Assembly: GCA_021464525.1 (NCBI GenBank)
Contig: JADRCO010000644.1
Coordinates: forward strand, 1-29,021
Length of the DNA: 29,021 nt
Origin: Rhizophagus sp. LPA8_4_AMF
Lineage: Eukaryota > Glomeromycota > Glomeromycetes > Glomerales > Glomeraceae
Direction of reading: 5' to 3'
Numbering within the stretch: the first letter of the stretch is position 1; each line of letters starts with the position of its first letter. The notes beneath the pieces were generated by a model that did not search any database, was not told the origin of the DNA, and was given only the letters and a program-made list of their open reading frames with translations. Shown one piece after another: positions 8,053-18,750 of the stretch. The translations under genes were made by a program, and so were the position numbers.

Positions 8053-10730
8053 ATGGAAAAAGAAACTTTTCAAATTATAAAAAGACCAGGTAAGGAGAAC
8101 CGATAGGAAAACCGATAAAAATTCAAGCAAACTTCTTTGAAGTTTACTAAGATGGCAAAAACGAAAATTATACATTATGATGTAACGATAAAATCTGAGG
8201 TACTCCCACGATTAAATAGGAAAGTATTTAACTGTTTTTCAGAGAAAAACCAAGAAGCTCTTGGAGTGTAAGACCAGTATTCGATGGTATGTATTCGGTA
8301 AAAAAAAAAAAAAAAATTATTTTCGTTACAAATATTCAAAACAAAATGAATGTAATTTTATAATATAGCGAACCAAAATTGTATTACGTACAAATTCTTT
8401 TTTTAGGATCAATGCTATATGATGTTTAAGTATATGCTTGTAGTTAAAAGAGGGAAATTAATACTTACTAACTAATTTAAAATGATTGTAGGAAAATCAA
8501 ATATGTTTAACACAAGCCATTGCCATTTAAAGGCAAAAGTTTTGACGTAAAATTTCTTGAAGTTTATTTTTTACTTTTTTTTTGACTTTTGAAATTACTT
8601 ACATAATTAGGTGAAATTAGAGGAAAGTAACGTGCCTGTGGCTAGAAAACATCCACCTTAAGATTTTAGAATTACAATAAGAAAAGCTAGAGATATTGAC
8701 ATGGAGAACCTATTCCAATTTTTACTCGCAAAAGGCAGGATGACTGACAATTGCCAAATAGGTAAGTTTTTTCCTTTCCTTTCTTTCTTTAATAAGAATG
8801 AATCTCATAATGAATTACAATCATATTTATGTAATAAGCAATAACGGAAATGGACATCATTATCAGTCACGAGATTTCTGCAAAATATCCTATTGTACGT
8901 AATTCATCACAGGGAGCTAAATCCTCTTTGGGGATACAGAGGCTTTGCAGGGGTATTACCGATCGGCACGTCTCACGGGGGTAAAATGATGATAAACATA
9001 GACTTAAGTGCTACCGAAGGTGGGTCCACTTATTCAAATGGTTGCAAAAATACTGGATCTTAGATCTCCAGATAAAGACCGTCAAAAAGTTGAGAAGAGA
9101 ATAAAAAAATAAGTGATAATCATAACCCAGAAAATAGTCAAAAATTTAAGATTGAGAAATTAACTCTAACTTCAGTTTCTCATACTATGTTTGATAAGGA
9201 CGGTAGTAGGATCGATATGAAAACTTATTTTCAAAATCAATACAATAGAAGTATATATACCCATTTCTTCCTTGCGTTGTCGTAAGGAGAAACGCTTATC
9301 TCCCATTAGAAGTTTGTGACGTAATTCCGGTTACCATATATTCATCTAGTGATATCATTTGATTATAAGAAATTTTTTATTAAAAAATTTTTCATTTCGT
9401 ATAACAGGAACAACGATGTATGCGGAAATTGGACAAAAATCTAACAGGTGAAATGATGAAATTTACTCGTCACAACCGACCGTTCGGGAAATAAGATCCA
9501 AGCCGTCTCAATATATTAAATTATCAAGGTAACGAATACCTTAAACAATTCGGGATAGAAGTATCAAACGATATGGCCGTGGTAGGTTTGAAACGGAGTT
9601 GAACCACAGCATACTGGATCAGAATTATATGCCGAAATTAAACGTATCAGCGACACAGTTATTAGTATCGCGGCACAGTGTATCCAAAGTATACATATGA
9701 AAAACCCGAAAAAACAATATTGTGCGAACGTTTGCCTAAAAATGAACGTTAAACTTGGAGGGGGAGAATTCATTCCTCATTCCCGAGCATATTCAATTTT
9801 TGGTAGATGAGTCTACTATTTTGATGGGCGCAGACGTAACTCATCCTTCGGCTGGTAAATTGTAAATTTTTTTTTTTTTCACATGAACTATTTCGCTAAT
9901 GTATTTATGTGTCTCACATCTCTTCAAGCGATAATGAAAGTCCGTCTAATGCTTCTATGAACGTTAAGGAATCACTCTATGCAGCATCACTTAGAATTCA
10001 AACCGGTGGTACCGAAATGATAATAGATTTGGCAAGTATGGTTAAGCAAACTTGTGGGTTAAACCCCAAAAGAATTTTATTCTACCGAGACGGAGTTTCA
10101 GAGAGTCAATTTATGGAGGTGCTAGAGCGTGAAATAACCGCGATTAGAGGTAATTGAATCATGTTATTCTTAGATTTATTCATGCTTTTCGTTAATCTAT
10201 TTAATTATTACAGACGCATGGCGAGGTCTTGAGGCTAATTATAAACCCACTATTACATTTGTTGTGGTACAGAAGAGACACCATACACGTTTTTTGCCAA
10301 TAGAAAGACAAAATACTGATAGAACGGGAAATTGTATTCCTGGAACTGTTGTTGATATGGACATCACACTTCCATTTGAATTTGATTTTTGTAAGTAATC
10401 AAATTGTACATTGAACGTATAAATTCTGTAGAATTTCTAAATGATTTTAAATCCTTACCAGATTTATTTAGTCATGCTGTACTACTGGGGACGCTCATTA
10501 TCGTCATTACAATCCGGTCCCTCTGGGACCATCCCTCTTGCAAATCAAAAAGATGACATCAACATTGGCATACATATCCCCAAGGCCCATATGCGCAATA
10601 TTGATTTCCAAAAAATATCCATTTTCGACATTAAATGATGGATGAGGAAGAAATAGAATAATGCTTCAATGGAAAGAATTTTTTGTTAGACGTGGTGTGG
10701 AAAAAAATTAAAGCCCTATTCATTTGGTAA
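8053..10730 (+). pseudogene. Decayed Argonaute (AGO/PIWI) gene with introns
   Basis: The collinear order of an eukaryotic Argonaute is visible. N domain: ATG at 8053 (MEKETFQIIKRPG), IKIQANFFEV, IIHYDVTIKSEVLPRLNRKV at 8147-8230. L1: KPLPFKGKSFDVKF near 8515, then FRITIRKARDIDMENL at 8667-8710. Next come HEISAKYPIVRNSSQG near 8870 and MMINIDLSAT near 8990. PAZ: KIEKLTLTSVSHTMFDKDG near 9150, then QYNRSIY. L2/MID near 9420-9720. PIWI: GADVTHPS near 9830, YRDGVSESQF at 10085-10115, QKRHHTRFLP near 10275, GTVVDMDI near 10345, SHAVLLGT near 10470. The two catalytic Asp residues of the PIWI tetrad that I can place (in GADVTHP and YRDGVSE) survive. Several frame changes and stops separate the pieces, so no full protein can be made. 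Introns with good ends remain (10151 GTAATT to a TTACAG acceptor; 10391 GTAAGT to ACCAG), so this is a duplicated gene that decayed, not a retrocopy. Argonaute genes are expanded in Rhizophagus. Confidence 0.88.
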
Positions 10731-10975
10731 GATTTTTACCGAATATCTTCTGCGCTTAGGATTATTTTCTTGTAAAAATTAAAGCAATCACCTCGTTTGA
10801 ACTCTATTAAATACATGAAAATACACATAAAAAAAAATCTGCAAAGACGCAAATAAAATTTTTAATCTTATATTAAAAATACATGTTTCATGAATAGTAC
10901 ATTTATAAAGCTATAAAATTTAGCATAATTGATTGATTAATTTCTTCTAAAGAATATTTAGTATAATATATTTTT

Positions 10976-11659
10976 TTAATGTTGCAAAGATAATTGATAA
11001 GTTCTATCTTCTATGTTAAAAATGCATTTATAATCTTCCAAATCCGCCGTACGTTCAGTAACTTTAGTTATTCTATAGCAGTTTCCAACATCCGGGACAT
11101 TTGGATTGATTCTATCATGATACGACCTATATTTGAGAAGATTAGAAACATTGCAAATACTTCTAGAAAATAATAATAAAGCTTAACACTAACCAAGCTG
11201 GTAAACCGTTCAAACAGTTTGTGAGTTGACGTCCATTTCGAAATGAAAAAAATATATCGGAATTAAATTCGTTAACGCCACCATGCGTCGTTATATATTG
11301 AATAAGCGCGCGCTAAAATAATTTTGTACATATTAGTTTTAATTAACAAATAATGAATAACATATAATTTAAAAAATACCTTTGTCTGACCTCTACCATT
11401 ACGGGGAAATGGAACGGCCCATTTAATGACAATAAGTGGGTCGTCAACACACATATTTTCTATAATTTCAATGAGACGGCTCGCATTCTCTTTTAGAAAG
11501 TTGGGAATAGCCTTTACGCCTAAATGGTAATGAAAAAAGATTATAAATTGTTCAGAACTTTTCATTTATTTGTATCATTTAATGCTTACCCAAGGAAAAT
11601 GTTTTAGCAAGTACTTTTACGTTTTTTCTATCTTCAGAACTAACACTCATGGTACTCAT
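10976..11659 (-). CDS. Orphan protein, 159 aa, four exons
   Basis: Exons: 11659-11590, 11519-11380, 11312-11194 and 11126-10976. Introns are 70, 66-67 and 67 nt with donors GTAAGC, GTATTT and GTTAGT and acceptors ATTTAG, TTTTAG and ATATAG. All four exons join in frame to 480 nt. The protein starts MSTMSVSSEDRKNVKVLAKT, contains FLKENASRLIEIIENM, KWAVPFPRNGRGQTK, THGGVNEFNSDIFFSF and GLPAWSYHDRINPNVPDVGN, and ends TYQLSLQH. I do not recognise the family. There is no signal peptide and no membrane segment, so it is probably cytosolic or nuclear. Middle residues are Gly/Asn/Arg-rich and well ordered. The clean splice structure in a region full of decayed genes suggests the gene is kept by selection. 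It converges with the Argonaute pseudogene (about 245 nt apart) and diverges from F-box gene 2 (546 nt between start codons). Confidence 0.75.
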
Positions 11660-12205
11660 AGTAGAAGCAAGTAGAGTTTTTATTAATGTACTATTGATTA
11701 TCTTTCTTGTCTTTGTGGTGACAGGAAAAGCTAGCTATTATGAGCTTCTTAATTATTTGCAACAATAATTCTTTTAATAAAATCTTGGAAGTCAAGAAAA
11801 GCTCATAAAAAAAAGTTAGAATGCTTAAAGTTATTATGTTACTAACGATTATAAAAATTTTTATAATCTTTTTAATAAAGAAGAATCAATAATTGTGGCT
11901 TAGATTAGTTATAGTCTCGTGATATATTATTAGCTGATGCTGATATTATAATGGCAATTAATAATTATACGAGAAAAATAAAGATGGGATCACATTTTAA
12001 TTTATCAACTAACTTATGTTATCGTTATACATATTATCCAAATTCTTCAATTTATGATCTGCAGTAATTAATAAAACTGCGCCTAATTAGCCTAATTATT
12101 AAACCTCATTAATTTGTGCGACAAAACCGGAATTACATTCCCGAAAATTGAATATAAATTCAGGTCTTATAATAATAAAATGATACTCCACTTTTCGTTT
12201 ACAAT
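11660..12205. promoter_or_regulatory. Divergent intergenic region between orphan gene and F-box gene 2
   Basis: The 546-nt stretch lies head-to-head between two start codons and must hold both promoters. A 10-bp inverted repeat, TTATGAGCTT at 11738-11747 and AAGCTCATAA at 11799-11808, stands about 80 nt upstream of the orphan gene. No ORF is seen. Confidence 0.5.
12153..12159 (+). promoter_or_regulatory. TATA-like box of F-box gene 2
   Basis: TATAAAT lies 46 nt before the ATG at 12206. The spacing suits a TATA element with a short 5' leader, but in such AT-rich DNA a chance match is easy. Confidence 0.35.
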
Positions 12206-13495
12206 ATGTCATGCTCAAAAATATTTTCAGGAGATTTACCTGAATTAATAAATGAAATCATCAAAAATTTTCAGAATGATCATTCAACCTTATATTCATG
12301 TGTTTTAGTTAATAGATTATGGTGTCGTTTAGCGATTCCAATATTATGGGAAAATCCATTTTCTATTTCTACAGGAAATTATAATTTTATTGTAGTATAC
12401 TTAAATAATTTGAATGATTATTTAAAAACAAAATTAAATGAATATCAAATCATTGATTATTTATTAATACCTTCAAATACACTTTTTAATTATCCTAGTT
12501 TTATAAGATATTTGAACATAAGTAAAATTACTTCTTCTATTGAAAAGTGGTTAGAAATTAATGATAGAACATCAAAATTCAGTAATGTATATTCAGTACC
12601 TGAATTTAAAAGATTGATTTATATGTCATTAATTAAATTATTTATTGAAAATGAAGTAAATTTACATACTTTTGAAATTGTGACATTTTGTGAAAATTAT
12701 TGTGATAACGTTCTTGGGATAATTTTACAAAATCCAAATTTCATTAACAAAATTGGAAATTTAAAAATTTCTATTTTAAATTCTAATACGATAACTATTG
12801 ATCGTATATCACAAATAATTAATTCACATCAAAATCTTAAAAGAATTTTATTAGGTTATGCTAATATATCTTTATATCAATCACTATTATTATCAATAAG
12901 TTCTAATTGTTCGAATACATTAAATACAATCATTTTATATTATATCAATTTAAATGGTACAAATAATTTAGTTAAAGTATTTGAAAAATTAAATGTTTTA
13001 GAATCAATTCATATCATTTATTGTACTTCTTTAGATAACTTTATTCAACAAATTATTAATCCATTTAAACTAAAATCTTTATTTCTAATCGAGTATTTGA
13101 AAATTGATTCATTACAATCATTATTACAAAAATCTGAGAATTATTTAGAAAATTTCGGATTTAGAGATACTAATTATAGTCAACTATTTATACAACAATT
13201 ATTCGAATTAATTATAAAATATTGCAGAAATATCAAATTTCTTGATTTACATAGTATTGAGACCCAAGTTACTTCTCCAATATTTGGTTTAATTGAAAAT
13301 ATTAAACAAATACTTAATTATCTTTCAATTAGTGTAGGGGATTATCATGACAGTAATATCGAGTCAACATTACAAAATTTAGGACAAACACTTCCTTCTA
13401 AACTTGAATATTTAAGTTTGAATCTTTATATTGAAACAAATGTTTTTGAAGTATTTTTAAAAAATTCTCAAGATACTTTCTTTAAGAAATTGTAA
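12206..13495 (+). CDS. F-box/LRR-like protein 2 (frame cut short)
   Basis: An intronless open frame of 429 aa. The N-terminus MSCSKIFSGDLPELINEIIK, then STLYSCVLVNRLWCRLAIPI with LWENPF, is closely related to F-box gene 1 at 2919-4553 and gives the F-box at residues about 9-55. The remainder is L/I/N-rich LRR-like sequence. Segments such as LESIHIIYC, KYCR.I, LGQTLPSKLEYL and VF.VFLKNSQ.TFFKKL align in order with gene 1. The open frame stops right after FFKKL, about 80 residues before the paralogue's end. The missing end continues in another frame just downstream (13496-13740), which implies loss of one base near 13493. The F-box is complete, so a truncated protein could still bind SKP1. A sequencing error is the main alternative. 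Role as for F-box gene 1. Confidence 0.85.
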   Translation: MSCSKIFSGDLPELINEIIKNFQNDHSTLYSCVLVNRLWCRLAIPILWENPFSISTGNYNFIVVYLNNLNDYLKTKLNEYQIIDYLLIPSNTLFNYPSFIRYLNISKITSSIEKWLEINDRTSKFSNVYSVPEFKRLIYMSLIKLFIENEVNLHTFEIVTFCENYCDNVLGIILQNPNFINKIGNLKISILNSNTITIDRISQIINSHQNLKRILLGYANISLYQSLLLSISSNCSNTLNTIILYYINLNGTNNLVKVFEKLNVLESIHIIYCTSLDNFIQQIINPFKLKSLFLIEYLKIDSLQSLLQKSENYLENFGFRDTNYSQLFIQQLFELIIKYCRNIKFLDLHSIETQVTSPIFGLIENIKQILNYLSISVGDYHDSNIESTLQNLGQTLPSKLEYLSLNLYIETNVFEVFLKNSQDTFFKKL

Positions 13496-13740
13496 TTAAT
13501 AATATTGCACGAGAATATAATGACGGTATTGATATTTTACCTTATATAAAAGAATATATTATGAAGAAGAAAAGAGTCAAATATTTGGCTATTAAGAATA
13601 CTTACAACACTAGTGAGAAAAATACAGATTTGTCTAATTTGAAAGATGAAGTGGAGGAATTTAAGTCACATAATATTAAAGTTCTAAGTTATGTTAATTT
13701 ATCTACTGATATTTATAAATTTGTAAACGAAAGCGATTAA
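13496..13740 (+). pseudogene. Detached 3' end of F-box gene 2
   Basis: In the +1-shifted frame this reads NNIAREYNDGIDILPYIKEY, MKKKRVKYLAIKNTYN, LKDEVEEFKSHNI and ends FVNESD before a TAA at 13740. It matches the last 80 or so residues of F-box gene 1 (KKYIMMKERVKYLAI, LKNEVKEFKLHNI). No separate start is expected. It is the natural C-terminus of the gene at 12206, cut off by a single frame change. Confidence 0.8.
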
Positions 13741-14224
13741 TTATTTAGTTGTTATTCCAAATATCAGATAGTCAATTTTATATGAAAGTTACTTTATCCT
13801 AAAAATAAATATTCATTATTAATAACTAATATTTTATTTTTATTATCCATGAAAGTTTTATAAATTTTAAATCAATGTAAAGTTCCAACAATAATGTACT
13901 AAAGGGAGACCAAAATTAACGTGAGCTTTTATACATTAATTAGTCATTACTTCACTACAATTTATTATTATACATTATGATTTCATTATATTAGTTATTT
14001 TAGGTATTTTTATCACTCATAATAAACTAAATAAATAAAAAACGAAATTAATACTGTTCAAGCTTTTCGATTTTTACATATTCATCCGTTGATCATTAAA
14101 GTATTAATATTGTTAAGCTTAGGTTCTTAAAAAGATGACATCTGTCAGTTGTTCATTTGTCTTGTATACGTAACCTATTTTTTTTTTTTTTTGCTCGTTT
14201 ACATTTGTGTTTCGCAAAAGAGAA
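13741..14224. other. Intergenic DNA between F-box gene 2 and BTB pseudogene
   Basis: AT-rich DNA with a T14 tract near 14180. No gene, RNA or repeat was recognised. Confidence 0.5.
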
Positions 14225-15090
14225 ATGGCCAACCAATTTTTTTCAGGTTTGTAATATTATATAGAGATTTTGGAAGACGATTAAAATAATGATATTACTA
14301 TTGAAGTTGGTGAGGACTAAAACATAAAAATATTTTATGTGCATATGATTATCGTGCATCGCCGTTCTCCATTTTTATGTCAAATTTTATTCACCACAAA
14401 ATAAAATAATAACGGTGTCTTGGCTCAACATTAAGCATTTCACTAGCAAATTACTTTAAGGTAAGTGTCACTAATTTATTTGCATCTTAAATATTTTATA
14501 TTTATCATAAATATTTTTTTTTTTTTTATATTTATGTGGTATCATTTCTTAAACAAGTAATAACCTTCTGAAATTTTAAAAATTTGGTTGCCACTGACCA
14601 ACTATTTCTTTGATTATTTACAAAATTACTTGATTAAAATAAATCTGAGTATATTTTGAGTTTATTTACCGAACAAGTTTTCAATCTAACTCTTTATTAG
14701 AACTTCAACAATATTGTACAAATTTCATGGCTAAATTTCCTGAAAAAATATTTAAATCACTTGATTTTACCTCTCTTTCCGAAAAGTCTTTGGTTTCGAG
14801 ATTGTTTACAAACGAACGAAATTGAAATTTGGGATCATGTAATAAAATGGGACTTGAAAAATCCTACATTTCTTCCGGATCCTACAACTTGGTCAGATGA
14901 TGATTTCAAAATGACGGAAAATACTTTGCAACATTATTTACCTTTTACGAGATTTTTTAGTATTTCATCTGAAGATTTCTTTCAAAGAATTCAACCTTAT
15001 AAGAAACCTTTAAAGCATCAACTTTATGAAGAATTATTAAGAATACTTCAAACTGTACGATCTTCTCTAGAAAAATTTAATAGTTTCTAA
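14225..15090 (+). pseudogene. BTB-BACK pseudogene (TLDc part missing)
   Basis: ATG at 14225 begins MANQFFSGL, then with several in-frame stops YIEILEDD, NNDITIEVGED, HMIIVHRRSPFL and NNNGVLAQH. This is exon 1 of the BTB-TLDc family, and the exon ends with the family donor GTAAGT at 14461. The former acceptor region is a run of T and the AG is lost. Exon 2 traces begin near 14545 and become clear at 14663 (YRTSFQSNSLLELQQYCTNF). An open frame at 14761-15090 keeps EIEIWDHVIKWDL and TTWSDDDFKMTENTLQHYLP, then ends within the linker before TLDc. Within it, 14663-14773 (111 nt) is identical to BTB genes 1 and 2, although the rest has drifted. It is the same orientation as F-box gene 2 and opposite to both intact BTB genes. 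Confidence 0.85.
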
Positions 15091-15712
15091 TTTACTAATT
15101 TTATATCATGAATTCATGATTTTAAACAAAAAAAATTTAAATGACAGTTAATAATTAATGAATTTGAATAACAGTTATTTTCAAATGTAAATTTTTACTC
15201 ACTATGTGTATACAGAAAAATACAAAATTACTTAAAAGTTGAATATAACATTAAAATCTCACGTGAATTTTCTTTATTATGTCTCAAATATTTGCTGGCC
15301 ATTAAATTTATATAAGTAAGAATTAAGAAATACAAAAATTTCTTTCTTAGTAAATAGTAACCCAATATAACAGATAAGCGAAAATTATTCCTTTAAAAAT
15401 GGAGAAAGACAAATCATTTCATACAATTCGAAGCAATATAAAAATAAAAATAATAATTTATTAAATCTTAAGAATTTAATTTACGTTTAAAATAACAATT
15501 TGAAAATTTCATATATTCTGCAAATAAAAATTGAGAAATATTCGTATTATATTGTCAAATTTTATTTGATATTGTTAGTTATTTGTAGTTTACAAACAAA
15601 TATCAAATACGTAACTGGCATGAAATACAGTAATATGGTTTTGATAATAAAATATTTCTTATTTAGTAAATGAAAATGTTTATATAAAATAGGTAAGTAA
15701 ATTATTTGAGTA
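15091..15712. repeat. 3' flank of BTB gene 2, duplicate of 5040-5588
   Basis: From about 15215 the sequence follows 5040-5510 with many small changes: the block with CACGTGAATTT, 'tctttattatgtctcaaatatt', 'attaaatttatat', 'aattattcct' and 'tttacaaac..tatcaaatacgta'. This sets the left edge of the duplicated BTB unit. No gene is seen. Confidence 0.65.
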
Positions 15713-17229
15713 TTAATAATCTTTCTTTAGAATTTGAAATACTTCATAATCCTCTATTGAAAAAAAATCTTCCGTATCTCTTATCTTTTTTTCATAGCAT
15801 TTTTTTTCACACCGACAATAATCATATCCTTTTAAACCATCATCTATCTTCACATAAATATCAATATCACAACCAAACGTAGGTCCAACATTACTACCAT
15901 AATACACTGCACCATCCATATAATTTACATTGCTTAAAATTGCATCTTTAAAATTATTTTTATTTTTAAAAGAAAATATGAAACTATCTTTGGTTTTAGC
16001 ATATTTACCATCTGATTTCCATACTAAAGGATTATATCCTCCAATAATTTCTTCTGTTCCTTTTACTTTAATAAATGCTACAGTATAAAGTTTATCATCA
16101 CATAATTCATGAAATTTTTTAGGAGTAAATCCATCTCGGCTTCCTCTTAAGAGTAATATAAATTCATATGGTAAATAGAATTCTCTTGTATAAGCGTATT
16201 TACTTTTAATATCAATTTTATCAATCCATCTAGAAATTAAAGAAGCAATATTTAAATTGACAATTTTTGAATCAATGATTCCATCAATATTTCTAGACCG
16301 AGGAAGTAAAATATTATCATTTGGTTCACTATTAGGATTTAAATATGATTCCAATAACTCTTCATAAAGTTGACGTTTTAAAAGTTTTTTATAAGGTCGA
16401 ACTTTTTGAAAGAAATCTTCAGAAGATAAACTAAAAAATCTAATTAAAGGTAAACAATGATGCAAAGTATTTTTCATCATTTTGAAATCATCATCTGACC
16501 AAGTTGTTGAATCTGAAAGAAGTGCAGGATTTTTTTCAAGTCCCCATTTTAATACATGATCCCAAATTTCAATTTCTTTCATTTGTAAATCATCTCTTTT
16601 AATAAGCGAAATCAATGATTTCTCAGAAAGTGAGGTAAAATCAAGTGATTTAAATATTTTTTCAGGAAATTTAGCCATGAAATTTGTACAATATTGTTGA
16701 AGTTCTAATAAAGAGTTAGATTGAAAACTTGTTCGGTAAATATGCTCAAAATAATTTTCCATCCACTCAGATTTATTTTCAATTAAATATGTTTGCAAAT
16801 AATCAATTAGTTCTTGAAGTAATAGTTGATCAGCAGCGACCAAAACTTTTAAAATCTCTGAAGGTTCTTGTTCATTTAATGAAATGACACCACCATAAAT
16901 GTAACTAAATAATAAAAATTTATAATAAATATAAATTAATTTAAAATATTGATAAGAATTGGTAATAAAACTTACTTTAAAATAATTTGAAAGATGTCTG
17001 GTGAAATATTTGATAATTTAATGTGAGCCAAGACGCCATTATCACTCTTTTTGTTGGAAGCCAAAGTTCGACGTAAAAATGGAGAACGATAACGCAGGAT
17101 AATCATATGTGCACGAAATATTTTTACATTTGGATCTTCACCAACTTCAATAGTAATATCATAATGTTCATCATCTTCCAATATCTCAATATAATTTTGA
17201 CTTAAATTTTGAAAAAATTGCTTGGACAT
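15713..17229 (-). CDS. BTB-BACK-TLDc protein 2 (two exons)
   Basis: Exon 1 is 17229-16976 and exon 2 is 16904-15713. The 71-nt intron 16975-16905 has a GTAAGT donor and an ATTTAG acceptor at the same codon as in gene 1. Joined length 1446 nt gives 481 aa. Domains: BTB about 20-125 (HYDITIEVGEDP, FRAHMIILRYRSPFLRRTLA, YIYGGVISL), BACK about 130-245, and TLDc about 288-480 (SRNIDGIIDSKIV, PYEFILLLRGSRDGF, GPTFG, ending EDYEVFQILKKDY). Residues about 107-285 match gene 1 exactly or almost so, while the last 150 residues carry many replacements (for example GPTFGCDIDIYV versus GPVFGDIGIFV). The difference in the TLDc end may mean different binding or just relaxed constraint. Probable CUL3-type adaptor by family; the role of TLDc here is unknown. 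Confidence 0.93.
16365..16855. repeat. 491-nt tract identical to 6244-6734
   Basis: Partner of the tract inside BTB gene 1. Silent sites are identical as well, while sequence on both sides differs. Confidence 0.8.
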
Positions 17230-17299
17230 ATTTTTCTGTTAAATTTACAATGTGAAAAAGGAGTAAGAGTAAAAAATAAAGTTTGCGAATTTATTAAAA

Positions 17300-17351
17300 G
17301 TTGGATGTCGATCAGCTGACAAATTCCGTGCAACTTACCATTTTAATATTT
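17300..17351 (-). promoter_or_regulatory. Conserved upstream block of BTB gene 2
   Basis: This is the 52-nt partner of 7181-7232, with the CAGCTG palindrome, placed 70 nt upstream of the start codon of BTB gene 2. Confidence 0.55.
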
Positions 17352-18690
17352 TGTCCACCATGTGATACATATTAATTGCTAATTTTGATTCTTCAAAAAC
17401 AAGAAAAACAAGAAAAAATCTTTAAAATCAGGTTTATTTCAAATCTTTTTTTTTTTTTGAATCATTATTATATTCGGATTTGTGACATTCACTAAAATCA
17501 ATATTGTCATGTCAAAATTCATTAAATTAAACTAATTAATTCACGATCTTGTTTATACTATCTTGTTGATAATTTTATTAGAATATTAGTTATTTGCAAA
17601 CAGTATCTATTACAAAAACTAGCAATAATATAATTTTAAATTGTTTAAATATAAATTTAGTGGATTTAATAGAATTACATTACAAGGAAAGAATAAATCT
17701 TTAAGCCTTTCAAAAAGTGTGTACATCGTATATCTTTCTTCTATATAGTCGATTTTATCTATTTTGTAAAAAAAAAAATCATATTTGGAGAAGATTTACT
17801 ATATATTTTAATTACTTAAATTGAAATTGCGAGTAAAATTAAAATATTCCAGAAATCTGCTTCCATGACTGACTGGAAAAATTCTAGGATTATAATATTT
17901 TGTAGATTAACACTTTGTTAGCTCTTTTCAATGTAAAATGTATGAATACTTCAACTATAATTCCTTCAAATAGGATACATTTGTATTTTGAATTTGTATG
18001 ATGTAGAGTGATTTGAAAATACATATATGCTTATATAAATTCTTTCAATAACAACCATATCACAGTAATAATAAGTATTTAGAAAGAAAACTCAGAGATA
18101 ATAATAGAATGGTACGCTCTTTTAATAGTAATTATTGCAAATGACATAACGGAGGATTTAGGATTGTTGTTAAAAGTGCTAGGACTTCTAGGTTCAACCA
18201 TAACAAACCAATAAATGAAAGGTAAGCCTGTTCAACGCATTTTTCGCTCATATGCAAAATAAACCATTCTATTGGTGAATATGTTCGACCGAAAAACTTA
18301 GAATTTTATGGTCAAAAGGTCGCATATCTCATGTTACACAAAGAACTAGGGAAATCAAAATAAACAAACCCGACCGAAAAATGCAACCGACCGGAATTGA
18401 ACAGGGATATTATAAGCGGAACAATACATGGATCAATAGACTGTTAACGAAAAGTAGAAAATAACCATTATTAATTTTAAAATGGCTAGATTTAAAGATT
18501 CTCGCCAATTTTTAATTGAATAAGAACGTTAAATATAAAATAAACTGTAATTGTCAAAATTTCAGTGCTACTTTCTGATATAAAGGGAATTGATAGGAAT
18601 TTTAGTAGTGCACAAAAGGGAGGAAAGCTAGATCAGGATTTTAATTATATTAGGATAGGTCATAAATATTTCGCATAACTGATATAATAA

Positions 18691-18750
18691 ATTCTCACTA
18701 TCGCGAAAAAAAAATAGATTCTTTCCTACTATCGCAAAAAAAAAAAAAAA
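18691..18750. repeat. Short direct repeat with A tracts
   Basis: Two units read ATTCT..C.ACTATCGC followed by a run of A (9 and 14). They look like a small tandem duplication. Confidence 0.5.

Noticed and set aside
9564-9773. 69-codon minus-strand frame
   Set aside because: It is the antisense of the Argonaute relic, whose motifs lie on the plus strand.
18110-18215. tRNA or SINE candidate with GGTTCAA
   Set aside because: The arms around GGTTCAA do not pair, and no A box lies at the right distance.
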